From Solirubrum sp044628455 (GTDB lineage Bacteria; Bacteroidota; Bacteroidia; Cytophagales; Hymenobacteraceae), in assembly GCF_044628455.1 (NCBI RefSeq), contig NZ_JBIYZW010000001.1, positions 992,001 through 1,056,000 on the forward strand: a DNA stretch of 64,000 nucleotides, written 5' to 3'. A program made the position numbers and the translations under genes. Within the stretch, counting starts at the first letter, position 1; every line of letters begins with the position of its first letter. The notes under the pieces are model-generated. The model was not told where the DNA came from and searched no databases. It worked only from the letters and a program-made list of their open reading frames with translations. Below, piece by piece: positions 53,051-60,497 of the stretch.

Positions 53051-53112
53051 GCTGCGGCTGCTTGGGCTCAACAGAAACGGGTGCTACCTTGTGGGAGGTA
53101 GCACCCGTTTTT
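52976..53112 (+). repeat. 137-bp direct repeat, left copy (icmF tail and terminator)
   Basis: The last 24 codons of icmF, its stop and its terminator. The copy at 54233-54369 matches in 134 of 137 positions; the offset is 1257 bp. Confidence 0.95.
53075..53110 (+). terminator. Terminator of icmF
   Basis: 15-bp perfect stem AAACGGGTGCTACCT / AGGTAGCACCCGTTT, loop TGTGGG. Confidence 0.85.
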
Positions 53113-53158
53113 GCTTATCAATTACCAGTAGGAACGTTTGATTTCGTTGCCTCGACTC

Positions 53159-53491
53159 ATGACAATTCTTTTACTCCTAATCCTTGTAGCAATACTCTGT
53201 CTAGCCTATACCGTTTTACGGGCAAACGGCATCAGCAGAAAACAACGCCAGGACTTCCTGAATGTATTCAGCAATAAGCCGATAGCATTGCCCGCTCTTA
53301 GGTTTGGCGCCGCCTATGGTTGGCCAACGTTTGAGGTAACCTTCACTACCAACGAGGACTTTGAATTTGCCCAACGCAATAAGCTCCTGCACGCCTTTGA
53401 GGCACGCATCCAAGCCTACCAAAACCACTACCAATCGGACGTATCAGCATTCCGGGCTAGCTGGGCAATCAGCTACAAGGTTAAAAGCTAA
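53159..53491 (+). CDS. Small single-helix membrane protein, unknown
   Basis: 110 residues from ATG 53159. One N-terminal transmembrane helix (about 2-23), then a soluble part with FGAAYGWPTFEVTFTTNEDFEFAQRNKLLHAFEARIQ. Less GC-rich than the core genome. It lies inside the 1.26-kb unit bounded by the icmF direct repeats. No family recognised. Confidence 0.72.
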   Translation: MTILLLLILVAILCLAYTVLRANGISRKQRQDFLNVFSNKPIALPALRFGAAYGWPTFEVTFTTNEDFEFAQRNKLLHAFEARIQAYQNHYQSDVSAFRASWAISYKVKS

Positions 53492-53616
53492 CGTTTTACT
53501 TGGCAGAAGCTGAACGCAGTACCGCACCACCGGCCCGTAGTTGGTGCCGCGTAACCTGTACCCATCCCATAGCAAATACGCCAAGTACATTCCCACGCAA
53601 GCAGCCACGGAAACTC

Positions 53617-54228
53617 ATGGAACCCGCTAAACCAATCCTGGTAACGCCTTACTCCGACCATTGGCCGATACATTTTCAGCAGTTACAGGAGGTGTATGCC
53701 AGTCAGGTTTCAGGATTAGTTGTCGGAATTGAACACGTGGGCAGCACCTCCGTGCCGGGGCTAAAAGCCAAACCGATCATCGATATCGACGTGATTGTGG
53801 CGGATGAAACCCGGCTAAAAGCCGTCATTCCCCGCTTAGCCGACCTGGGCTATCGGCACGTAGGCGACCAGGGCATCAGAGGCCGGGAAGCCTTCGAGCG
53901 CACTTCCCCCTTCGCCCCGTTCAACCACGCGGGCCAGGCCTGGCCCGATCATCACCTGTACGTGTGCCTGCAAGGGAGCGTGAGCTTGCTGAACCACCTC
54001 AGATTCCGGGATTACCTCCGCGCCCATCCCGAGCAGGCCCAGGCCTACGGACAACTCAAAGAAAAGCTGGCAGCCGAATGCGCCGGAGATATGAACCGTT
54101 ACGTAGCCGGCAAAACGCCTTTCATTCTCCGTATTCTCCAGCAGCTCGGCTTTGAAACCGCTTCGCTGGCAGCCATCCACTCCCAAAACGCCTCTGCTGC
54201 ACATGCCTCCCCCTGGCGCGTCGATTAG
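53617..54228 (+). CDS. GrpB (UPF0157) nucleotidyltransferase-fold protein
   Basis: 203 residues from ATG 53617; upstream frame has no protein signal. The block GIEHVGSTSVPGLKAKPIIDIDVIV is the nucleotidyltransferase core (Gly-Ser and the two Asp), followed by HHLYVCLQGSVSLLNHLRFRDYL, typical of GrpB/UPF0157. Family members often fuse to dephospho-CoA kinase or acetyltransferase domains; here it stands alone. It ends four bases before the right copy of the direct repeat, within the duplicated unit. Function unknown. Confidence 0.9.
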   Translation: MEPAKPILVTPYSDHWPIHFQQLQEVYASQVSGLVVGIEHVGSTSVPGLKAKPIIDIDVIVADETRLKAVIPRLADLGYRHVGDQGIRGREAFERTSPFAPFNHAGQAWPDHHLYVCLQGSVSLLNHLRFRDYLRAHPEQAQAYGQLKEKLAAECAGDMNRYVAGKTPFILRILQQLGFETASLAAIHSQNASAAHASPWRVD

Positions 54229-54232
54229 CGCT

Positions 54233-54369
54233 GTCAAGTCCTGCTCCCTCGGCCAGGTCACCAACGCCCTGTTCGAAGTAGGCGGCCAGTACCGGCGGAA
54301 TATGTAAGCTGCGGCCGCTTGGGCTCAACAGAAACGGGTGCTACCTTGCGAGAGGTAGCACCCGTTTTT
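54233..54369 (+). repeat. 137-bp direct repeat, right copy
   Basis: Second copy of the icmF tail and terminator. The three differences from the left copy are one in the spacer after the stop codon and two inside the terminator loop; the coding part is identical. There is no icmF body in front of it. Confidence 0.95.
54332..54367 (+). terminator. Duplicated terminator in front of the SIR2 gene
   Basis: Same 15-bp stem as at 53075-53110, loop TGCGAG. It ends GrpB transcription and closes only seven bases before the SIR2 start codon. Confidence 0.85.
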
Positions 54370-54374
54370 TGATT

Positions 54375-55634
54375 ATGGCAAACATTTGTTTCTTACTTGG
54401 AGCAGGCTTCTCTGTACCTGCAGGCTATCCTAGCGCTTTTGATGTCAGCCAAAAGCTAATAGCCTATGACAATAGATATATGTACGCACATACCAGCGGC
54501 TTCTACCTTGTAAAAAAGATATTCTATACATTAGGCGAAAACCCTTTCGAAGAGTACAATAATACTAAAGAATGGAATGGCGAAAGTTTTTCTTGGAAAG
54601 AAGGAGCCATGATGTTAGAGGTTTTAATAAGTATCTACCGTTCCAAAATTGATAGCTCAATAAAGAACTATGAAGAGCTTTATGACTTTATAAATAACTT
54701 CCGCATATACTCTAAAGAAAATATTGAGACTATACTCTACGAGACACGACTAGTTGGCAAACGAAAATTAGATGACCCTTACTGGGGATGGTGGACTAAT
54801 AAGATTGAAAAATACTCGAACGATGAAACTGAGAGTGGAAGCTGGGTAACAGCTATAGGTCACGCTTTATTATGTTTTGACTATTTAATAAATGATATAA
54901 TACAAAAATTAAAAAGCAACAAGCACTTCGATTACCAAAATCTTATACAGTTTATCAAAAACAACACTAGCTTCAACTTTGATTTTTTCACTTTAAACCA
55001 TGATTTACTACTTGAGAATTTGTTTGAATCAAACCAAATAGATTATAGCGACGGGTTTGAAGCAGGAAAGTTTTATTCTGATGAATCCCCTATTATGTAT
55101 CATTTTGCAGCAAACTACTCAAGCAGCAATAGAATATACAAACTACATGGTTCTGTAAACTACTGGGACTACTACTACGTCATCAACAGTCAAGCCATCG
55201 ATAAACACGTAGTTATAAAGCACAAATCAGGCGAATATCATTCTTTCTACATAAATGATGGAAGTGGCTCTCAGATAGTAGCCGAAAACAGCGGGCTTAT
55301 ACTGAGCGGAGTGGAAAGCAAAAAACTCAGATATAGTGGTCCACTCGTCTGTGATTTAATGCCCATTTACAAAGAAAAATTAGACTCCGCAGATTTAGTT
55401 ATTGTTATTGGATATAGCTTTATGGATGCTATAATCAATACTGTTCTGGATGAAAGCGTTTTCAGCCATAATGAGAAGCCCTTAATTGCAGTGGGGTTTG
55501 GCAATGCTCCAGAATACTTGCACACAAAGATGTTGTCAGGCACGAGCATTACTTTCCAGGGTGATGGTATTGACAAATACAATTTTGCCGACGCACAAAG
55601 CTTACTAGACCGTTTAACCCAGCATGAGCTATAA
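54375..55634 (+). CDS. SIR2-domain protein, predicted NADase of an anti-phage system
   Basis: 419 residues from ATG 54375 (a TTG six bases earlier is less likely). The whole protein is a SIR2-like domain of the defence type (SIR2_2/STALD): GAGFS with following PAGYP (9-18) binds NAD; TLNHD at 206-210 corresponds to the Asn/Asp site; KLHGS (256-260) holds the likely catalytic His 258; GYSFMD (346-351) closes the site. No zinc-finger Cys of deacetylating sirtuins and no extra sensor domain is present. Known relatives (ThsA, DSR, SIR2 with short Argonautes) cleave NAD on phage infection and stop the cell. It starts within eight bases of a terminator stem, so it needs its own promoter or a read-through. 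The partner is the gene at 55753. Confidence 0.9.
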   Translation: MANICFLLGAGFSVPAGYPSAFDVSQKLIAYDNRYMYAHTSGFYLVKKIFYTLGENPFEEYNNTKEWNGESFSWKEGAMMLEVLISIYRSKIDSSIKNYEELYDFINNFRIYSKENIETILYETRLVGKRKLDDPYWGWWTNKIEKYSNDETESGSWVTAIGHALLCFDYLINDIIQKLKSNKHFDYQNLIQFIKNNTSFNFDFFTLNHDLLLENLFESNQIDYSDGFEAGKFYSDESPIMYHFAANYSSSNRIYKLHGSVNYWDYYYVINSQAIDKHVVIKHKSGEYHSFYINDGSGSQIVAENSGLILSGVESKKLRYSGPLVCDLMPIYKEKLDSADLVIVIGYSFMDAIINTVLDESVFSHNEKPLIAVGFGNAPEYLHTKMLSGTSITFQGDGIDKYNFADAQSLLDRLTQHEL

Positions 55635-55752
55635 CCAACCCGCAACACCCCTCACCACTCCAGCTCAAGCTTGCAACATGACAATCGGAACGGTCTTGAG
55701 GCATAAGTTGCTTCACCGAACCTGATACAAACAAAACTCAAGTATTGAATAT

Positions 55753-56697
55753 ATGATTATATGGCGGATTGCAAAAAAGGAATATATTACTGACATGAGC
55801 GGCATTGGCGGCTTGTATGCGACTGGAAGATGGCATCATTTAGGAACAAGAATTCTTTATACCTCATCAAGTTTAGAGCTTGCAATACTGGAGTCTCTGG
55901 CTAACCAGCCAAGAAATTTCACTCCATCAGATTACGCATTAGTTCCGCTCTACATTCCTGCAGGAACCTCAATTAAAAGAATGACTATCGATGAATTGCC
56001 CCAGGGATGGGAACAAGTTCCTTACACAAGGGTAACGCAGGATTTAGGAACGCAGTGGGCAAAAGGTATGGAGACATGCTTACTAGAACTTCCAAGTTTA
56101 CAGTCTCCTTATGGAAAAGTGTACCTAATCAATCCGTTACATGTAGATTCATATAAAATAGCAACAGGCAATGTGGAGAGTATAAGCTTTGACCCAAGAC
56201 ATTTTAATAGTAAGAATTTAACATCCTTCAAACCCACATACACTTCCAGCAACATGAACTTCATCAACCAAGCTGAAATTACGAAAAAATATGATGTATT
56301 TATATGCCATGCAAGCGAGGATAAGCCTTCCGTAGTAGAGCCATTGGTCAAAAAGCTTGAGCAAGCTAACATTAACGTATGGTTCGATAAATCTAATATT
56401 AAATGGGGAGACAGTATAACTGAGAAGATCAATACAGGACTTAAGGATTCCAAATTTGTACTAGTTGTGCTTAGTACAAATTTCCTGCGAAAAAACTGGC
56501 CTAAACGGGAAATGAATGCTGCTTTAAATATTGAAGCCTCTCTAGGTAAGGTAAAAGTGCTTCCTCTAGTTGTTGGCTCAGACGAAGAATTTAAAAATAT
56601 TATACAAGAGTTAACCTTACAGAATGACAAACTATTCATGAGGTGGAACAACGACTTTGATGAAGTCGTTAACGCCATGAAGGAAAGACTATCATAA
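55753..56697 (+). CDS. RES-TIR fusion protein, two predicted NAD-cleaving domains
   Basis: 314 residues. Residues 1-155 form a RES domain (WR at 4-5, GRW 25-27, Tyr 36, Glu 47, PS 114-115, NPLH 127-130), the fold of toxins that destroy NAD and are normally held by an Xre-type antitoxin. Residues 178-312 form a TIR domain: KYDVFICHASED opens it, NVWFDKS follows, and Glu 253 in NWPKREM fits the catalytic Glu of NAD-cleaving TIR proteins. A linker of about 22 residues joins them. No Xre gene is present; the only partner is the SIR2 protein 118 bp upstream on the same strand. The AT-rich codon use matches the SIR2 gene. Domain calls are firm, the joint function is inferred. Confidence 0.88.
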   Translation: MIIWRIAKKEYITDMSGIGGLYATGRWHHLGTRILYTSSSLELAILESLANQPRNFTPSDYALVPLYIPAGTSIKRMTIDELPQGWEQVPYTRVTQDLGTQWAKGMETCLLELPSLQSPYGKVYLINPLHVDSYKIATGNVESISFDPRHFNSKNLTSFKPTYTSSNMNFINQAEITKKYDVFICHASEDKPSVVEPLVKKLEQANINVWFDKSNIKWGDSITEKINTGLKDSKFVLVVLSTNFLRKNWPKREMNAALNIEASLGKVKVLPLVVGSDEEFKNIIQELTLQNDKLFMRWNNDFDEVVNAMKERLS

Positions 56698-56718
56698 GTT
56701 ACTAACCCCCAAAACCAT

Positions 56719-56756
56719 AACCGGCCCGCCCCCCAAACCTGGGAAGCGGGCCGGTT
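56719..56756 (-). terminator. Terminator of the helical protein gene
   Basis: 11-bp perfect stem AACCGGCCCGC / GCGGGCCGGTT; on the - strand it is followed by T-rich sequence. It also closes the accessory cassette on the right. Confidence 0.7.
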
Positions 56757-56776
56757 CCATTCACAGGCAGGCCACC

Positions 56777-57454
56777 CTACGGCTTCACCCCGCCCGTATT
56801 GCCGCCCGAGTTCAGAATCTTGCGCACCTGCAGATACCCCCGGTGCAGCGGCCGGTTCAGCAGCTTAAAGGCCTTCATGTCCTGGTCCAGCGCCCGCACC
56901 TCGTCCATCAGCGCATCCACCAGGTCCTCCAGCTCGGCCCCGGCCAGCACCCGCTCGTTGATGGCCTTGCGCGGCGCCGGCTGCGCCGCCTTGTAGGTCG
57001 TCAGCGCCGCGCGCAGCGGTTGCAGCGCCGCCGCCGTCAGGCCCTGCCGCGTCAGCTCCGGCACCACGTCGGCGCGGGCCGCGCTGCCCAGCACCGCCTC
57101 GGCCACCCCAATAAAGGCCAGCGGCCGCAGCCGCCTGAGCTGCTTGCTGCTCAGCGTCACCGCTGCCAGCAGGTCATGGTCGGCCAGGCGCTGGGCCACC
57201 CGCGTCATCGGTCCCAGCAGCGCCGGCAGCAGCTCCAGCAGCAGCTTGCGCGCCTCCCGCGCCTCCTGGGTCAGCGGCTCGGTGCGCTTGGCCGTTCCCT
57301 CGCGCGAGCCTTCCAGCTGCCCATACAGGTCGCGCACCTCATCCGCCTGCTCGCCCGCCGCCGCACTCACCCCAATAGCCCCCTCGTGCTCCCCCAAATA
57401 CCCCACCAGCCGCTCGCACATGGCCAGCTGGTCTTCCTTGAACTTATCCATCAC
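56777..57454 (-). CDS. Helical cytoplasmic protein, unknown
   Basis: 225 residues (or 224 from the second ATG). Almost wholly alpha-helical with several Ala/Leu-rich heptad stretches (LLLELLPALLGPMTRVAQRLADHDLLAAV) and a basic C-terminal segment (LLNRPLHRGYLQVRKIL). GC-rich, like the core genome. No family recognised. The AT-rich region upstream (57455-57680) holds its promoter. Confidence 0.75.
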   Translation of the reverse strand: MMDKFKEDQLAMCERLVGYLGEHEGAIGVSAAAGEQADEVRDLYGQLEGSREGTAKRTEPLTQEAREARKLLLELLPALLGPMTRVAQRLADHDLLAAVTLSSKQLRRLRPLAFIGVAEAVLGSAARADVVPELTRQGLTAAALQPLRAALTTYKAAQPAPRKAINERVLAGAELEDLVDALMDEVRALDQDMKAFKLLNRPLHRGYLQVRKILNSGGNTGGVKP

Positions 57455-57682
57455 TGATAAAAACTAAACCAGCAGAACCGCTCCGCCCAGCGCGACAAGC
57501 CCCTGCTTGTCAGTTCCAAAATACCAGCACCCCGCAATTTTCCCAACTCCCCAACCTTCGCTGCGCTAAATTTTTTCCCTTTTTCTTCTCATCACGGTTT
57601 ATTCTCTCTCTACCCTCCCATCACCGGTTCTATCAATAGGATAAAACACGCATCAACTGGATAAATCCCTGACTAGCCAGCT

Positions 57683-57913
57683 AAAACACCCTTCCGCTAT
57701 GGCAAAACACCATTAGTCTATCACGAAACACCATTTGACTATTGCAAAACACCCTTCGACTATCGCGAAACACCATTCGGCAGCCATAAAACACCCTTCG
57801 GCTAGAACGAAACACCATTCCGCTCGTGCAAAACACTCTTCGGCTGTCGCAAAACACCATTCGACCAGAGCGAAACCCCATTCGGCTACTGCAAAACATC
57901 CTTCGGGAATCGC
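57683..57913. repeat. Array D: eleven 21-bp units with phased A-tracts
   Basis: Eleven consecutive units of exactly 21 bp, each opening with AAAACACC or GAAACACC and then CTTCGGCT or ATTCGGCT. From unit 3 to unit 9 the two forms alternate strictly, giving a 42-bp higher period. One or two weaker units precede it (57640-57682). No spacers. Both - strand frames spell heptapeptides (CFAnAEW or RMVFCDS), but no start or domain is convincing. Nothing else is seen in 57455-58107 except a weak promoter box TACCTTGC at 57993. Confidence 0.92.
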
Positions 57914-58107
57914 CCAACCCGGTGCCGCCCCCGCGTCCCTAGCTTCGGCTGCCCCAGTACCTACAGCCTCTGGTCCATCCCCTCCCAAAGCACTACCTTG
58001 CTTCGTTGCGCCCCGCCAGCCTCCGCCGAAAGCAGGCCAGCTTCCACTGCTCCCCGCGGCCCCGGCCGGCGGCGCCCGCTCCTGCCATTCCCTCCCGCTG
58101 CTTGCCC

Positions 58108-59234
58108 GTGCCCCGCACCTCCACTACCCTCCCGCTGGCTTCGCCCCCGCCCACCGCGGCCGCTCCCCGCTCCGCCGAGCTGGATCTGCTGCGCTTCCTG
58201 GCCAGCCTGGTCGTCGTGCTCACGCACTTCACCTACAGCATGCCCCGCATTGCCCACCTCGGCCCCAGCTTCCCGCTGCTGGGCGGCGTGTTTCGCTACG
58301 GCTACCTGGCCGTCGATCTGTTTTTCATGATCAGCGGCTACGTCGTGCTCAAGTCGGCCCGCCACAAGTCCCTGCGGCAGTTCGTCACCGCCCGCATCAC
58401 CCGCCTCTATCCCGCGTTCTGGCTCAGCTGCCTGCTCACCTTCGCGGGCCTCTACCTCAGCGGCAGCCTGCCGGCCAACCCCGCCACACTGCGGCAGCTC
58501 GTGTTCAACCTCACCATGCTGCACGAGTTCCTGGGCTACCCCTCCCTCAACGGCGTGTACTGGTCGCTCACCTACGAGCTCACGTTCTGCTTTCTGGTGG
58601 GCCTCATCATTGCCGGCCGGCTCTGGCCTTGGCTCTGGCCCATTATGCTGGGCTGGCTGAGCTACACCCTGGTGGCGGGCCCGCTGCCCCCCAACCACCT
58701 GTTTAGCTACCTGTTCATTCCCAAACACAGCGCCTGGTTTATCGCCGGCATGCTGTTCTACCTGCTCCAAACCCGCCAGCGCCCCGCCTGGCAAGTCGGC
58801 CTGGCCCTGCTGGCCGCCTTCGCCCTAGCCCTGCGCAGCGACCGGGCCGAGCGCCTGCTCAACCAGCAGTTCTACCACGATGCCCCCTCAACGGCGTTAT
58901 CACCGCCGCCGTCATTGCCCTGTTTTTCCTGGCCTTCTACCTCATTCTGGTGCGGCAGTGGCGCCTGCCCGCCCACCCGGGCTGGCACGGGCTGGGCCAG
59001 CTCACCTACCCCCTCTACCTGCTTCACGGCCTGGCCGGCGTCGTCATCCTGAACCCTTTTCAGCACCAGCTACCCCGCGGCCTGCTGCTGATCGGGGCCC
59101 TGGCCTTCGCCTTGCTGATTGCCTGGGCCACCCACATCGGGGTCGAGCGCCCCCTCAGCCGCTGGCTGGCGCGCGGGCTCGCGCGGCGCGGGGCCACCCC
59201 GCAGCCGGTGCAGCCCCTTCCCGTCAGTTCCTGA
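58108..59234 (+). pseudogene. Acyltransferase 3 family protein with one frameshift
   Basis: An integral-membrane acyltransferase (OafA-like): SAELDLLRFLASLVVVLTH, DLFFMISGYVV, RITRLYPAFW, WSLTYELTFCFLVG and, in another frame, LTYPLYLLHGLAG. The frame shifts at the C run 58883-58887: with one more C the reading continues as FYHDAPLNGVITAAVIALFF and then to stop at 59234. So it is either a recent inactivating mutation, phase variation at a short C tract, or a sequencing error. Start is probably GTG 58108 (no ATG fits), after the promoter box at 57993. Without the shift it would be about 375 residues, ten helices. It would O-acylate a surface sugar or lipid. Confidence 0.82.
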
Positions 59235-59262
59235 GCCCCAGCGCCTCCTCGCTCCCCTTCCC

Positions 59263-60441
59263 ATGCCCCGCCCCCTCCCGGTCATTGTGCTGGCCCAGTT
59301 CTGCTGCACCTCCCTGTGGTTTGCCGGCAACGCCATTGCCCCCGAGCTGGCCGCCCAGCTGCGGCAGCCCCCGGCCTTCGTGGCCCACCTCACCAGCGCC
59401 GTGCAGCTGGGCTTCATCACCGGCACCCTGGTCTTTGCCCTGCTCGCCCTCGCCGACCGCTTTTCCCCCTCCCGGGTGTTCGGCCTCAGCGCCCTGGCCG
59501 CCGCCGCCTGCAACCTGGCCCTCAACCTGCCCGCCCCCGACGCGCCCGCCCTGCTCGCCTGCCGCTTCCTCACGGGCTTCTTCCTGGCCGGCATCTACCC
59601 CGTGGGCATGAAAATCGCCGCCGACTACGCCCCCGCGGGCCTGGGCAAATGGCTGGGCTTCCTGGTGGGCGCCCTGGTGCTGGGCACTGCCTTCCCCCAC
59701 CTGCTCAAAAGCCTCCCCACTCGGCTGCCGTGGCAGGCCGTGGCCGGGGCTACCTCGGCCCTGGCCGCGCTGGGCGGCCTGGCCCTCTGGGCCCTGGTAC
59801 CCGATGGCCCCTTCCGCCGCCCCGGGCCGCGCCTGCAGCCCGCCGCCTTCCTGAGCGGCTTCCGCCTGCCCCGCTTCCGGGCCGCCGCCTTCGGCTACTT
59901 CGGCCACATGTGGGAGCTGTACACCTTCTGGGCCTTCGTCCCGCTGATGCTCGCCACCCACAACCAGGCCTACCCCGCCGCCGCCCTGCCCGTAGCTCCC
60001 TGGTCGTTTGCGCTGATCGGGGCCGGCAGCCTGGCTTGCGTGGGCAGCGGGCTGCTCTCGCGGCGGGTGCCGGCCCGCACCCTGGCCCTGGCTGCCCTGG
60101 CCTTGTCGGGCCTCTGCTGCCTGGCCTCGCCCCTGCTGCTGCGCACCTCTTCCCCCGCCCTGCTGCTAAGCTTCCTGCTGTTCTGGAGCCTGGTAGTCGT
60201 GGCCGATTCGCCCATGTTTTCCAGCCTGGTCGCCCAGAGCGCCCCCGAAACGTCCCGCGGCACGGCCCTTACCATCGTCAACTGCCTGGGCTTCGCCCTC
60301 ACCATTGGCAGCATTCAGCTCACCAGCTGGCTGGCCGCCCACGTCCCGCCCCAAAACCTGTTTCTGGTGCTGGCCCCCGGCCCGGCGCTGGGGCTGCTGG
60401 CCCAACTCACCAGTCGCCAGCCCGCCGCTCCGGCCGCCTAA
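59263..60441 (+). CDS. MFS transporter
   Basis: 392 residues from ATG 59263; the upstream part of the frame is a shadow of the acyltransferase. Twelve transmembrane helices in two halves of six; the loop after helix 2 has LALADRFSPSRVFGL, a variant of the MFS motif A, and RFLTGFFLAGIYPVGMKIAADY follows in helix 4-5. Substrate unknown. 28 bases after the acyltransferase stop, so possibly one transcript. Confidence 0.9.
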   Translation: MPRPLPVIVLAQFCCTSLWFAGNAIAPELAAQLRQPPAFVAHLTSAVQLGFITGTLVFALLALADRFSPSRVFGLSALAAAACNLALNLPAPDAPALLACRFLTGFFLAGIYPVGMKIAADYAPAGLGKWLGFLVGALVLGTAFPHLLKSLPTRLPWQAVAGATSALAALGGLALWALVPDGPFRRPGPRLQPAAFLSGFRLPRFRAAAFGYFGHMWELYTFWAFVPLMLATHNQAYPAAALPVAPWSFALIGAGSLACVGSGLLSRRVPARTLALAALALSGLCCLASPLLLRTSSPALLLSFLLFWSLVVVADSPMFSSLVAQSAPETSRGTALTIVNCLGFALTIGSIQLTSWLAAHVPPQNLFLVLAPGPALGLLAQLTSRQPAAPAA

Positions 60442-60484
60442 GCCGGGCCGGCCGCCAGGCTCACCCCCAAGCCCGGCAATTGCC

Positions 60485-60492
60485 TAGCTTTG
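60485..60492 (+). promoter_or_regulatory. -7 promoter box of the penicillin-binding protein gene
   Basis: TAGCTTTG, full consensus match. It lies only 6 bases before ATG 60498, so a transcript would be leaderless or the true start is ATG 60525. Confidence 0.65.
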
Positions 60493-60497
60493 TCCTC

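Larger units (their letters stand above)
54370..56700 (+). other. AT-rich accessory cassette (SIR2 + RES-TIR)
   Basis: Composition changes sharply to AT-rich at about 54370 and back at about 56700. The two genes use A/T-ending codons, unlike the rest of the window. No integrase, transposase or tRNA gene is visible at either edge; the left edge is the 137-bp repeat. The gap 55635-55752 holds no gene. Confidence 0.85.

Noticed and set aside
50258..53071. 937-residue open frame antisense to icmF, and many similar long antisense frames
   Set aside because: Shadows caused by GC-rich codon bias; the sequences are Val/His/Gly-rich without domains, and the sense genes are clear.
53113..54232. Insertion sequence between the two icmF tails
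   Set aside because: No transposase, no terminal inverted repeats; the flanking repeats are 137-bp direct copies of a gene end.
55635..55752. Xre-type antitoxin between SIR2 and RES-TIR
   Set aside because: The gap has no open frame of useful length on either strand; the nearby AT-rich DNA codes only the two proteins.
54375..56697. Standard Thoeris system
   Set aside because: SIR2 and TIR are present, but the SIR2 protein has no SLOG-like C-terminal domain and the TIR is fused to RES, so the label does not fit.
57713..57988. Heptapeptide-repeat protein on the - strand over array D
   Set aside because: Any 21-bp array without a stop stays open. Variation is not concentrated at third codon positions and the frame has no convincing start or end.
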